This document shows, piece by piece, positions 20,722-32,531 of a stretch of 64,000 bases of DNA (position 1 is its first letter; each line of letters opens with the position of its first letter). The notes under the pieces are model-generated. The model was not told the DNA's origin. It was given only the letters and a program-made list of their open reading frames with translations, and ran no database searches. A program made the position numbers and the translations under genes. This DNA comes from Isoetes taiwanensis (lineage: Eukaryota > Streptophyta > Lycopodiopsida > Isoetales > Isoetaceae), in contig JAJEKV010000079.1 in the NCBI GenBank assembly GCA_021234155.1, forward strand, positions 1,928,789 to 1,992,788, read 5' to 3'.

Positions 20722-22224
20722 TGTGGCGTTCGATCGATATATCGATCTCAAGGCGCTCTACCGTAGCCGTCAGCGTACCGCCGTCCGGTCGGCGTGTGCG
20801 CCAACTTGTACCCAAGCAAGGGGCGCCCTAGGGGCAACTTGCAATGGTGCTTACACTTAGCAATCGCTGCGCACCTTTAGACCTTTAACCCATTAAAGGT
20901 AGCCCAAGGGTCATGGAAACCCTAAATCTAACTGATAGCCTACATAAGGCACCAAACCCTAACATTCCCTTTTTCGTCCACAGACCTTCCGAGCTCCGAT
21001 TTGCGCGCCTGAGGAGTCAATCCCAACTCCCACGATCTGCCCATGCGCCCCAGCTTGTCAGATCATGTTTCCGATCGCATCCCGAAGCAGAATAGAGACA
21101 TGGATGCCTTCGGATCGAGAGGAGTGAACCAGGGATCAGGTATTTGGTCGATTGAATAGCCTAAACCTTATTCCAGCCTTCGAACCAGTAGATTTAGCCT
21201 ATTAAATCATCCTTAGTAACCAAGCAGATCCTGAGATTGACTCTAACTAAAGAACCTAACTCTATGTATTAGATTAGTTCTTATCATTTACGTTCATATG
21301 ATGGACGGATGTATTCTGTGGATTCATTGTATTGGGAAGGGGGGTAGAGACTTAAAGCTTAGTAGATGATGCTCCTAGCTAGTCCCTCTTAGTGCATTAC
21401 TAGAATTACGCCCTGTGTACAAGAGCCCACCCGTTTGTGGGTGAAGGGGCGAGATTGGCTTAGAATGAGGTTAGTGTCCTCCCTTTGACCAGATCCCTCT
21501 AAAATTGTAAAGTCTGGGGATCCGAGAGTGACTAGGTCTAATGGCTTGCCACCGAGTGTGGGTGAGGCATGGGCTCGACACCCGCCCGTGGGGTGGTGTT
21601 CACCTTCCGATGGGTTAAGTCGGTAAGGGCGGTGGCCCTCTAGTCACCTTTGGTCGACATGTAGATCTCACGGGGGGAGTGATCCCTACACGCCCCATCG
21701 GGGCTGGGGAGATGTAACCCGAGGGAATAGCCCCTTTGGCTATGCACCCGGCTGGCTCTGATCGAGTCCCAACACTTTTCAACACCTTTCTGCAAGGTGT
21801 GAGCAGGGAGGGGCGGATGGAGTGGACAACCCTAAGCCATGTTCCTATGCCCGGCCCAATCCATTGTCATGATTAAATGCACTGCTTGAACTCGGAGACC
21901 CAAGCTAGTCAGTCATCCCCTGGAGTCTGAGCCTTGGGTAGGAACTTCCTTTGTATTGTGCTGATCTTTGTCTATGCAGATGTTGATGTACCACCTTTCG
22001 AGGTGGATATGTGATGTTATGTTACTGACGTGTATGTTTACGCTTCCGCAGCTAGGTAGGCCCTGAGGAAGACGGGGTAGAATGACCCCTTCACTCTTCC
22101 CACCGTGGACTCTAGACAGTCTCAATGATATGTAGATGGCCCTGTATCAGCGTGGAGCTGGTGCGGGGGATGAACTCCTGTTTGTATACGGTGCGGGCAT
22201 CGTATACGAGTAGGGGACGTCACA
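20722..22224 (+). repeat. 3' LTR
   Basis: It starts TGTGGCGTTCG and ends GGGGACGTCACA, followed by the CATGT duplication. The first ~80 bp and the stretch around 21420-21890 differ more from the 5' LTR than the rest, which is nearly identical. Divergence is uneven, so it is a poor simple clock. Confidence 0.92.
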
Positions 22225-22229
22225 CATGT
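22225..22229. repeat. Target site duplication, right (CATGT)
   Basis: Matches 9484-9488. Confidence 0.9.
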
Positions 22230-22537
22230 GCATTCTTTTCAGTTATGCAGGCGAGACACAGGGGTATTGGATCAAGCGGCTGGTCGGTGGAATTGCTCGA
22301 AATTCAAAATGTTTGGTATGACTAAAATAATGTTCACAAGTCAATGTTCATTTGAATTCGAGTAAAGTACTATTCATTGAACTCCTCCAATTTGCTAGAG
22401 AAATGAATAAACTTGGTTGACATATAAAAAGAGGTGTAAAACTTCAACCATTACATTAACTTCCACTTAATCGTGCTATTTCGAGAGCTGACTAAACACT
22501 TCCTAAGGGCAAGTATAAAGGCACTTGCAGGATTGAG

Positions 22538-22783
22538 TTGTATTGGCTTTTATTGATAGTGTTTGATTTCGCATTTATGATATTGCGGGATCTATATGGT
22601 ATTGGTGGTGATGTCGCTCAGAGGTTTCGTGCATGGGCGGAGAATCCTCAGCAGACCATTATCGAGGCTAGGCTATTTAATACCATCTTTGATCGAAGGA
22701 TGCAAGAGCGGGAGGCCACTACTACTGCATATCGATCACCCTTGCCTTCTCTACCTACCTCTGCACCTACACCTACACCATAG
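22538..22783 (+). CDS. Hypothetical ORF, possible exon fragment
   Basis: A frame with RFRAWAENPQQTIIEARLF and a Ser/Pro/Thr-rich end. The first residues are hydrophobic. No family recognised and no splice or promoter context that I can defend; it may be a fragment of an older element. Confidence 0.2.
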   Translation: MYWLLLIVFDFAFMILRDLYGIGGDVAQRFRAWAENPQQTIIEARLFNTIFDRRMQEREATTTAYRSPLPSLPTSAPTPTP

Positions 22784-23039
22784 CTCCAGAGGAGTCAGTT
22801 ATAGATATATATTTCAACCTTGTTTCTTTTAAAGAGAGGTCACTGATTAGTATAGCTTTTAATGTTATTTATTTTACATGTCTGGATGCCATGGTGACAG
22901 GAATGGAGACAATGGCAGTTATGCCTGCTGATAAACTTTACATACTTGTAATTTGTATATTGTGTATGTATTTTAAATAAATCTTGTATATATCAATTTC
23001 CATTTCCATATGTATATGACAATTTGCAATCAATTAGGG

Positions 23040-23345
23040 ACAATCGAAACAAATTTGGTCTGGTCCAGTTGTTCCCTGATATAATTTATCACAGGTGGTA
23101 AAATTGTAATACGTAATAATATTAATAAATTATCAAAAGCAATACGTAGAAAATTCAATAAAATAAAAATTATTAAATATAGGTTTGTCATGTGTGAGAA
23201 ATATAATATTGTCATGCATGATATAAATAGTCTTTTATCACAAGTGACAAAGTTAAGAATATTTATAGTGACAAATAGTTTCACATTCGTCATGAAGTGA
23301 GAAAAATCATTTATCACGGTAAAAATAATATAATAATATAGTGTA
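23040..23345. repeat. AT-rich stretch with TTATCAC/GTGACAA words
   Basis: Words such as TTATCACAAGTGACAAA, TTTATCACGG and GTCATGTGTGAGAAA recur in both orientations, giving a decayed inverted-repeat look compatible with an old MITE. Ends could not be fixed. Confidence 0.3.
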
Positions 23346-23347
23346 TA

Positions 23348-23587
23348 TTGCGTGACAAAGGCCATGACAAAACATGTTCTGATAGTTGCACAGAAGAAGG
23401 TAACTGTAACTTCAATAAGGTGCATATGGAATGGTGGTGTCCAGTGCCTCAATTGAATAATGTCTCGGATAAAGAACGATATTTAGATTGTTGGGCAAAG
23501 AAGTGGAGGAGAAATCCCAGTGATCCTGATCTTTGGCTAAACTATGAATGTTTTGTAATCGTGGACTCCAAAAACTGTTCCAGGTAG
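23348..23587 (+). CDS. Hypothetical ORF fragment
   Basis: Balanced residue use (EWWCPVPQLNNVSDKERYLD, then WAKKWRRNPSDPDLWLNYE) looks more protein-like than its surroundings. I do not recognise it. It may be an exon or a transposon remnant; no partner exons found. Confidence 0.25.
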   Translation: MRDKGHDKTCSDSCTEEGNCNFNKVHMEWWCPVPQLNNVSDKERYLDCWAKKWRRNPSDPDLWLNYECFVIVDSKNCSR

Positions 23588-23748
23588 AATTACAACACGT
23601 CTAGATGTAAGGAAGAGGGCTAAGATATCATTGGAGTTGCTAAAGGAAAAGTCAATAACTATGTAAACTTTCTTCATTACATTTATATGATATCGTGCTA
23701 TATTATGAAATATTGTCTATTCTACAAAAAAATTATTGCGGCGGCGCC

Positions 23749-23875
23749 CCCTGTGTATAAGATGCTCAGTGCAAAAGTTATCAAAGTTTAGTACGACGGC
23801 CGCTGCGAATCGACTTAATAAAAAGGCCACCCTGTGTATAATATACTCGGTGCAAAAGTTATCAGGTTTAGTGAG
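23749..23875 (+). repeat. Tandem duplication (~83 bp period)
   Basis: CCCTGTGTATAAGATGCTCAG with GTGCAAAAGTTATCA and GTTTAGT occurs at 23749-23793 and again at 23831-23873 with few changes. Confidence 0.7.
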
Positions 23876-23879
23876 ACAG

Positions 23880-26390
23880 ATACTTGCAATAAGCACATAC
23901 TGTCCAGCATAATGAGAGTCTATTTCAACGAATTGATTAAAACATGTGAATCTGCCCATAGGTGGTCTCCGTCCGCAACTTAAGCTCTTACCACGTAGGG
24001 CTTAAGTATAACAATATGTCTTGTTGAAAATGCTAAACTATGCCACACAATAAGAAGGAGCTCTAAAAATAACTGCAATGACTAGCAAGGGAGTCTAGTT
24101 CAGCAAGAAAAATAGTGCAGTTAACCAAAGCAGAGCTATGAAGCTCAACAATAGTATAACTAGCAAACACGCGAGCAACACAAAAATCTCTAATACCATC
24201 AACAATGGGTTTTTTGTGTTGCAACGGCAGAGCTCCATGGCCTCCAGCCACAGCATCCAATCCTTTGAGTCTGTTAGAAATCGGCATCCAGCATTCATGA
24301 GCTTGGAGTTTAAAGTTGAGCTTGAAGTGTAAAATTTATGATGTTTGTTAATGGTTTTGTTAACGTGGCAATAATAATGAAAAGATAAAAATGAAGGTCA
24401 GTGAACAGGAGAATATACGGAAGGAAGATTCGACGTGCAGAACGACGGAGTTTAAGTATACAGGGAGATTCAGGGATTTAAAAGATTGGTGTGACCGGTT
24501 GGATTTCCCAACGAATAGGGCATCCAATTTGATTCGGGAAGAGGCGTGAAGAATCCGCCTTGTTTTGATTCTTTGGAGCTAAGAATTGATGCCTGGATTG
24601 TGACATATTAAGCTGGCGATTTAAAGGGAAGAAGAACAGAGATGTTAGCCCGCTGTGATAGAGGGATAGAGGCCCACTAAAGTAGAGGGATAGAGGCCCA
24701 CTAAAGCTGCGGACTTTGGATAATTATTTGGAAAACCCAGCAAGAGACTTGGTGGATTGCCCTTTTCCATGGTCACAATTGTAATCGGATCTGCATGCGA
24801 TTTCGACAGAGATGGCTTTGCAAAAGCCTCTTATGTGTAGCTCCAAATCGTATGAGTGGTATTTCAAGCTCTAGACCAAATTTTGCAGCAAGGATCTCGA
24901 ATTCACCACTCCGCTCCTGCCAGAATCCATTGCACAGTCTTACATGCCCATGTTGGCGACATAGGATCTGTTCCAACACATGATTATTTTTTCCTTCCCT
25001 CCGACAAATTTTCATGTAAAAACGGAGGTGGAGGCTTCCGTTTCAAATCGGATGCCAGTTTTCAATCTTCCACTCCTGAGGGGGGTGCATCCAGAAAAAC
25101 TAGTTTAATTTGTTGCTTCCCCTCTCTTCTGCAGCTCTTCCCCCATCAATTTTCCCTCTCTTCACCTCTCTCGTAGCTGCTCTCGTATCAGATTTAGATA
25201 CGGAGGTGGAGGCAGCAAACATTGCACGTGGCCACCCCTATTTCCTCCAGCTCTTCCCCTCCAACAGCCTCCGCTAAAGAAATCTCCAAAATTTTCGACC
25301 AAAAAATCAGGCAAATGAAGATTGCAGAGCATTCAAGCATTAATCTCAGGGATTCCGACCAAGATTCGAGAGAATCTTCATCTTAAAAAAAATGCAGAAA
25401 ATGGAAGCAGATGATGTCCAAATTGTTGCACAGATTCAGCAAAGTAGAGAAGCTTGATTCCAAAGTTCTGGATCCATGGCTGGGAAGGTCGGGCTTTAAT
25501 TCAGAAATGATTTTCTATACGAAGCAAGAAAAAAGTGGCAGATTGATAGGGATTGCAGATTTGCTGTCTGTGAAAGGATTAAACCAAAATATTTGTGTTA
25601 CAAACAGATAAGCTTGCTGGCCGCATCCAATAGATCACGGATCTAAATCCGATTTTGTTTTTTATTTGAACCACAAGTTTTTAAGTACACGTGTTAAAAA
25701 TTTGGCATAAATGTATTACAAACGGATAAGCTTACGTGTCAACGTATCAAATAAGAATTTGTACAGTATATTTGAAAAGAATCTTGACTATCACAATTAT
25801 ATAGTATGATATTACGTTTTCATACTTTTGACATGAATGTGTGAATTTGAATATGCTACTAAGAATATGTAATATAAAATTTGTTCCAAAATTAAGACAT
25901 GATTCCAATTTAATTGAATGATGGTTATAGAATCAAACAACTTACTTTCATTCAAAACATATCTAATTGAGTCTTTAATTTTTCTATTTTTATTTTTGTC
26001 CCTATGGAATTTTTTTGGCCGCAATTGATAACTTTTTATGCCACGTTTTTTCTTAGTGCAATCTACTCCATCTATGTTGAATGTTTTATCGTTATAGCCA
26101 GCTGTGTGATAGCAAGGCAGTGTTTCTACGCTGCAATCCATCCTCTCATTTACGTGACATTTGTAAGAGTTTCTTGGATTAGATGACAACCCGATCCGAA
26201 ATTGAGGTGTATAAGAAGCGAGGTTCGTTTCTCTGTTGCACTATAATAAGTCTTCTCGAACTTTGTTCAATTCGATTGGCTCCAGTGCAATCTGCTTAAA
26301 TTTGTTCTTGATAAACTTGATTGGGGGCTTGGACTCTTTTGTTTGATTCAAAATAATGGTCAAATTTTGAATTTTAATCATGGGAGTATA
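23880..26390. other. No gene seen
   Basis: Mixed sequence without a convincing ORF. A 24-bp tandem duplication (GAGGGATAGAGGCCCACTAA) sits near 24657-24705. ACGGAGGTGGAGGC appears at 25023 and 25201, and TTACAAACGGATAAGCTT-type text at 25597 and 25714. Confidence 0.35.
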
Positions 26391-26395
26391 ATATT

Positions 26396-26441
26396 ACGTG
26401 GTGACGTGGCGTCAAATTTCAAAAAGTGCGAGGTGACGTGG
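26396..26441 (+). promoter_or_regulatory. Cluster of ACGTGG (G-box-like) elements
   Basis: Three ACGTGG words at 26396, 26404 and 26436 lie about 1 kb upstream of the aldolase ATG. ACGT-core boxes are known plant bZIP/bHLH sites. A possible 5' UTR exon ends at CCTTCCAG/GTGGG near 26549, and an acceptor-like TTACCTTTTTAG lies at about 27349, so an intron in the leader is plausible. This would put the cluster close to the transcription start. Confidence 0.4.
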
Positions 26442-27380
26442 CCATTAATACCAGGTCAAATGGAGCCGACGAAAGGGGATGCAAAAGAACGTGCCCTTTG
26501 GACGGTCCAGCTTCAGCGCCAGCTTCCCACACAAACCAACCTTCCAGGTGGGCACTTTGATTTGGAGTTTAGATTATGTTAATGCTTCATCGTAGCATAT
26601 TCTGAGCCCCATAATCCGTAAAACTCTTGTTTCTATCTCTATGGCTAGGGCTTCCGGGTCAGTGTTTAGGAGTTTAATTTCAGCAATGTTGCTTAATACT
26701 TCTTCAACATAGGGCGTCTATGATATCCATGATAACACATGCATTGCTTCTGACTGTATCATCATACCATTGATTTTATATCGTTAGCCTTTTCAGTTTC
26801 TATTCGTGCTGCTATTAAGAAAATAGCATATGGGGTGCAGCAAGATATTTCAAACATTGCATTTCTGCTTGATTCATATGTCCAATTTGTTTCTTCAATG
26901 CGTTTCTTGCAGTGCTTAATGTATTCTATTGATTTATGAGGAAAAATGGTCCTGAGAGAAGCAGAATGCATTAATGCACAAAAGAATGTCCTGCAAATAT
27001 GTGGCAATTATATGATCTCATACTCCGAGACATGTCAAAGTACTCTCAACTTGTACACAAGCATGATGTTCTTCACTACATTAGCCCCTTCTATGAGTGC
27101 ATATGCGGTGTGATTTGTTTTAGATCTCGTGGTAAAGTTGCATATTTAGATTCACCAATGAATATTTCTATGATCTTAGCAAGTTCTTTTGTTCTTTGAT
27201 GCGCAGATTTCATAGTTGCACCAACTAGCTAAGTACTTGTTTTATATTTTCACGATATTCTTTAGCACCAAGAACTGAATCAGGTAGCTATAACAGCCTA
27301 TCCCCTCTCATTGTCAATTGACGTACCAATTTTGTTGTTACCTTTTTAGGCTCTGTTGAGAAAACTTATTATAACCGAAG

Positions 27381-28557
27381 ATGTCGGCCTACATGGGAAA
27401 ATATGCAGGTAATATTTCATCATAAGAAACATATTTTCATCTGCACTTAAATATACTACCTCCGAAAAGAATGATTTAATGAGCAAGAAATCATGGAAAC
27501 CTTGGCAGATGAGTTGATACTGAATGCAAGATACATTGCAAGTCCTGGAAAGGGTATCTTGGCAGCGGATGAGAGTACCTCTACAATAGGCAAGCGTTTT
27601 CAGAATATAAGTGTTGAAAATGTGGAAGAAACAAGGCGAGCATACAGGGAATTGCTCTTCACAACTCCAGGAGCCCTACAATACCTAAGTGGAGCCATTT
27701 TATATGAAGAAGCATTAACACAATCTACCTCAAGTGGCAAACCCTTTGTTGAGGTTTTGAAAGAAGGAGGCACACTAATTGGAATCAAGGTAGACACGGG
27801 GACCATAGAATTACCAGGGACCAATGGTGAAACTACAACACAGGGACTTGATGGCCTAAAAGACAGATGCCAAAAGTATTATGATCAGGGTGCAAGGTTT
27901 GCAAAATGGAGAGCAGTTCTTAAGATTGGACCGGGCGAGCCATCCGAGCTTGCCATTGAGCAAAATGCTCAGGGGTTAGCACGTTATGCAATGTTATGCC
28001 AACAGGGTGGACTTGTACCCATTGTTGAGCCAGAAATTCTATCTGATGGACCTCATAATATCAGAAAATGCGCAGAGGTGACGGAGCGCGTAATAGCAGC
28101 ATGTTATAGGCAGTTAATCAACCACCATGTTCTGTTAGAGGGGACACTTCTAAAACCCAACATGGTAACTGGAGGGACAGAAGGACCCAAGGCTTCAAGT
28201 GAAGAAATTGCTCGATATACCATATTAGCATTACAGAGGACAGTTCCAGTTGCTGTACCTGGGATTATGTTCCTGTCTGGAGGGCAGAGTGAAGAAGATG
28301 CTACCTTGAACTTGAATGCTATGAATAAATTCAATACCATCAAACCATGGACTCTAAGTTTCTCATATGGTAGAGCATTGCAAGCCAGCACTTTGAAAGC
28401 TTGGAGTGGCAAGAAGGAGAACGTTGAGAATGCACAGAAGGTTTTGTTGGAGCGATGTAAAGCTAATGCTGAAGCCACACTTGGTAAATATGCCGGTGGT
28501 GCAGCTTCTGCTGAAGGTGCTTCTGAGAGCCTTCACGTAAAAGATTACAAGTATTAG
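27381..28557 (+). CDS. FBA: Fructose-bisphosphate aldolase, class I, cytosolic type (two exons)
   Basis: The enzyme cleaves fructose-1,6-bisphosphate to dihydroxyacetone phosphate and glyceraldehyde-3-phosphate in glycolysis and gluconeogenesis. Exon 1 (27381-27408) encodes only MSAYMGKYA; intron 27409-27508 (GT..AG, 100 bp) joins it in phase 1 to exon 2 (27509-28557), which starts [20 protein letters not shown]. The ATG at 27493 lies in the intron and is not the start. The spliced length is 358 residues, the usual size. Landmarks: [11 protein letters not shown] near the N-terminus, [17 protein letters not shown], the Schiff-base lysine in [19 protein letters not shown], and the C-terminal HVKDYKY with the functional terminal Tyr. 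There is no transit peptide, so cytosolic. Exon 2 is open throughout and codon use is ordinary. It looks functional and is the only intact gene in the window. Confidence 0.96.
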
Positions 28558-28559
28558 TT

Positions 28560-29426
28560 TGCACTTGGCCTCTCCTCAGTTATCACTTAAATATTGATAC
28601 CTTGTAATATAAGATGCTCTTGAAGCTTAAAACAACATATTTTATCAACGTCCATTTAAGCTAGCAATTCCATCCAGCAACACTCCAGCCATAAAATCTT
28701 GTCCAACACCGATCTACAAGGAAGTGACAGTTTCTTGCGGTTTAAGCAGTCCATCTAACTAAATCTGACGGTCCACACAGATGAAACCCGACAATACTAC
28801 AGTATGGGATGATTTCTCTAATTTTCTACAAGCCAAATACACGATTTTTACGCTTTTGTCTATCCCACCAAGCTTTCAATTGCAATTAAGTAGGAGACCC
28901 TTTTTTAGAGGTAACCCCCCCGAGTTTCAGACAGTAAACCGGGCAGGCCATGGCGCCGTACAAGGCCGCGATTTGAGGGATTTCCGACGGTAAACCGGCA
29001 GGCGGGGGTGGCCGCCACTCGCGGGCCCGGTCCTCCCTGCCAGTTTCCCCCCCCCCCCTCCTTCCCGCCTTAGCCCTCCCCCCCTTTGTTTCTACCTCCC
29101 TTGAGCCCTTCCCAACAAACCGGGTTGAAGACTTCATTCTTGGAGAGCAAAGAAATTGTGTGGCACCGTGCAGCTTCTACTTAAGGAGTTCCAATCCCGA
29201 GAGGGTGCTAAAGAGGCCAACCAGGGATTCTTATTTGACTATAAAAAGGTATGTATTTCTAAAACCCTATCCTCTAGTTTACTGTTGTTGTTGTTGTTGT
29301 TTCTGTAGTAGAAAACATTGTAACAGAAGTATATTTAATTCTTAGATGTACATGCACTACTTTCATGCACTAATTTTGAACACTCAAAATAGGTATTGAT
29401 GCACATATGGTCCCCAGGACAAGACT
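28560..29426. other. Aldolase 3' flank and GC-rich tract
   Basis: The 3' untranslated region of the aldolase probably ends within the first 150 bp; no perfect AATAAA. From 28910 to 29110 a GC-rich tract has two related words, AGTAAACCGGGCAGGC and GGTAAACCGGCAGGCG, and a C-run. A (GTT)n microsatellite is at 29283-29300. No gene seen. Confidence 0.4.
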
Positions 29427-31785
29427 TTGAACACTCACGTGGTTGCTGATGGACCACGTCAACCTGGCACACGCAGGAAAAGAGTTGAGAGGGGTGAGAG
29501 CGTGCGTAGGGGCTGCCAATGCCATTTTACCATTAGGCAACTCTACCTTCTCCCAGAATGCTCTCAAGTTACTTATTATGGGTTTGAGCATAGAAATCTC
29601 CAAGGCGAGCCTTGCCATGGTAAATTTGTTGACGTAGAGAAAGGTATCAGATTCAAGCTAGCACCGTGGATCTCTCAGGAATTGAGGGAATGAGTTAGAG
29701 AAAAGCTCGTGCATTGGCACACCCCACGAAGTGTTATGAACATGCACGAGGAGAGGTGGAGATTTAAACTAGATGTGCATGGCAAGGGCAAGGATAGTAT
29801 GTGTAGGGATGACATGCTGAAGATCTGGGATGTTTACAACATTGAGAAGAGTGTTGTTAGAAACACTTGGAAGCTACATGAAGACCTTCCCACTAGCATC
29901 AACTTGTGGGTGCAACAACATCTAGAGTCCGTGTTCTTGTATGAACATGGTGACACGTTCCAATTGGGAGTGATGACTCCAATCCAAAGAGAGGCAATAC
30001 TGAAGTTCGGAAAGAATAGGGCCATTTGCATGGATGCAACCTTCAAAACTAATGACAAGAGGTACACTACTTTGGGTTCATTTCCATTCTAGATCGGTTC
30101 CATAGTCCATTTAAAATGGCTATAGCATTTCAATTCTAGATCCAATGAGAGCTATTGGTTTCTATTATGCAGGTACTATATTTTTACACTCATTGCCTTC
30201 GATGACCATTGCAATGGCTTGCCATTGGCATATGTCATAACCAATTCTCAAAAAACTAGGGCTATAACTAAGTGGTTGAAAGCACTAAAGGATTCATTAT
30301 GCCTGGATGATCCGGATTGGCATGCTTCTTGCATCATAACTGACGATGCTGATGCTGAAATCAAGGCGGTAAAAATGTAAGTAATGCCTGGCAATTTGTC
30401 ACCCTTCCCCCTTCTTATACTTTCTTGCATACTTTCTAACACTAACACTATGGACTGACATTGTGCACTTGTAGGTTTTCCCAAGCGTGCCTGTGCAAAT
30501 ATGCATTTGGCATGTGAGAAGAGCCTGGATTAAGTGGCTAAGAAAAAATGTAAGGAGTAAGGTGCATAGAAATGAAATGTTCAAGGAGCTAGGGAATATA
30601 ATGTACAAGACAGAGGGTCCTGTAGGGGACAATGAGTATGGTCATGAGTACAGGGAAGCTGTTAGGAAAGAGGCTATCAAGAGATTGGAAGAGTTGGTGA
30701 GGAAGTATCCTCAATACCCTAAATTGTCGGCCTACATGAGTAAGGAATGGACTAAGAACATCTGTGAATGGGTATTGGATACAAGAATGTACATGCACTC
30801 CAATCAAGAGACCAATACTGCCATGAGGCATGGCATGCTGCCATGCTGCCCTTAAGTTGCGCCTAGGCATATGTAAACGTGCACTTCGAGGCAGGAGAAT
30901 TGGCTGGTTGCTCTACATTCTCACTAACAATGTGGAGACACACATGGCTTACATGAGGTAACATTTACATACCACTACCTAGTCTAATTTACCTTGCAAA
31001 TGATTGATATATAGCTATGTTCTAGGTCTATGAAGGAACATGGATTTGTAGTAAACACCTCACAGGAACAAATAGTAGAGTGTGCAATTAGAGGCGCTCG
31101 GAATATTGCCGACGAACAAGTCACATTTACCAACTTCGAGGAGGGCGAGGCTGAAGTGCAAACCGAGCGCACTCTTGGACAGGGCCCGTATTTTGTTGCT
31201 GGAGCACACAAGAATTGGGCATGTTGTGATTGCCCTTGGGGAGCCAAGGGTAATCTATGTAAGCATCAGGTGAAAGTTATGCAAATGCTTGGCAATTACA
31301 GGGATCAAGATCTCTTACAGGTGTTGGGTTCCCAATATGGGACAACAGGTGGGGGCATGGACCACCTGAAGCCATACGAAGCCATGCAAGAGAGTTGTGG
31401 AGACCAGGGATCCGAGGTGCTTGAGGTAGTACGCCTAGGGGAAGAGTCTCCCTTGCAAACAAGTAGTCAAGTGGACTTGAAGAAGACGCAGGCCTCCTTG
31501 GAGGCGGTAATTGCTAGAGTGATGTCTAGGGCTCAAAAAGATCCTAACATTTTAGTTGCAACTGATTCTCTCATGAGGCAGCTCGACTTTAGACTTGAGA
31601 AGATGGATGACATAGCTGGCACGAGCACTAATATATCAAGCCTACCTGAGCTTACCTTGGAGGTCAATTGTGGTACTAGCTTGTCACGGCTGAAGCCTGT
31701 GATAGAACTTGGAAAACATAAGGTGAAGAAAGCAAGGAAGAGTTGGAAGGAAGTTGAGATGGAGGCTTCATGCAATGCACCATGA
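29427..31785 (+). pseudogene. MULE-type transposase with SWIM zinc finger, decayed
   Basis: The N-terminal part has RRGCQCHFTIRQLYLLPE, like the DNA-binding region of MULE/FAR1 proteins. Then KNRAICMDATFKTNDKRY holds the first catalytic Asp, FTLIAFDDHCNGLPLAYVIT and CIITDDADAEIKA the second, and CIWHVRRAWIKWL is the conserved CxxH helix after it. The C-terminus (31185-31300) has ACCDCPWGAKGNLCKHQV, a CxCx(n)CxH SWIM finger, then a charged tail. Defects: a TGA at 29691, a frame problem around 30090-30175, and at 30815-30855 a one-base loss plus a tandem ATGCTGCC duplication. An intron-like GTAAGT..TTGTAG at 30377-30474 and a GTAAC..TCTAG gap near 30960-31025 suggest a spliced gene. It is either a dead autonomous MULE or a dead domesticated relative; terminal inverted repeats were not identified. 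Confidence 0.8.
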
Positions 31786-31889
31786 TTCCCAAATTTTGGG
31801 ACCTGAAACATGACTTTCAGAACTTGTATTTCTCAATCTTTCAATGCATATCACTAAATGTAATGTTTAAATGTAATGTAATGGTAAAG

Positions 31890-32402
31890 TGTCTATCCGG
31901 TGATCCCGGAGGAGCATATCCCGTCGACGATAAATTTCCCTAAGGTTCCTCTAAGGTTCAAAGGTTCTAAGGTTCTAAGGTTTTCAAATTTTTTCCGTCC
32001 GCGAGCTGGTGATCCCGGAGGACGGGATCACGTGTTGGTGATCCCCACCTCCGGGATCACCATCAGGCGGACGGACTCTTTTTTAATTTTTTTTCCTCGA
32101 AGGTTCTAAGGTTCCTAGGTTTTTAAAATTTTCCCGTCCGCGAGCTGGTGATCCCGGAGGACGGGATCACGTGATGGTGATCCCCACCTCCGGGATCACC
32201 ATCAGGCGGACGGATTCTTTTTTAATTTTTTTTTCCTCTGAGGTTCTAAGGTTGCAAGGTTATCAAAATTTCTCCGTCCGCGAGCTGGTGATCCCAGAGG
32301 ACGGGATCACGTGTCGGTGATCCCCACCTCCGGGATCACCACCAGATATTGATACCGTTCTCCGGGATCACCAGACAATTGATCCCGTCCTCCGGGATCC
32401 CA
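31890..32402. repeat. GATCCCGGAGG palindrome array, cluster 1
   Basis: Three tandem units of about 140 bp (near 31996, 32135 and 32275). Each has CCGTCCGCGAGCTGGTGATC, a GATCCCGGAGGACGGGATC palindrome, CACCTCCGGGATCACC, and in the first two a closing GGCGGACGG that pairs with the opening CCGTCCGC. Units are separated by T-tracts and GGTTCTAAGGTT words. Confidence 0.9.
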
Positions 32403-32531
32403 GGTAATTTTTCATGGTCTATTTATTTCCATTGTTTCAATGGTTTAATTCTATTCATTTGCATGTTTCAAATGGATCGTAAGTTACAGTGGGGCCTTAC
32501 AATGGCTTAAAACTGACATTCTAATTCAAAA

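Larger units (their letters stand above)
9489..22224 (+). mobile_element. Ty3/gypsy chromovirus carrying a histone H3-like unit
   Basis: A complete insertion by structure: two LTRs of about 1.5 kb starting TGTG.CG and ending CGTCACA, a primer-binding site, a polypurine tract and a perfect CATGT duplication. The order inside is hairpin pair, H3-like unit, hairpin pair, SINE, unknown unit, gag, protease, reverse transcriptase, RNase H, integrase, chromodomain. The RT-RNaseH-integrase-chromodomain order identifies Ty3/gypsy chromoviruses. Every coding part has stops or frameshifts, so this copy cannot move by itself. At 12.7 kb it is roughly twice the usual chromovirus size; the extra 4.6 kb lies between the primer-binding site and gag. 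Confidence 0.9.

Noticed and set aside
27493-27508. ATG at 27493 as the aldolase start (METLA...)
   Set aside because: The family N-terminus MSAYxGKYA is encoded at 27381 and joins by consensus splice sites at 27508/27509; METLA is intron sequence.
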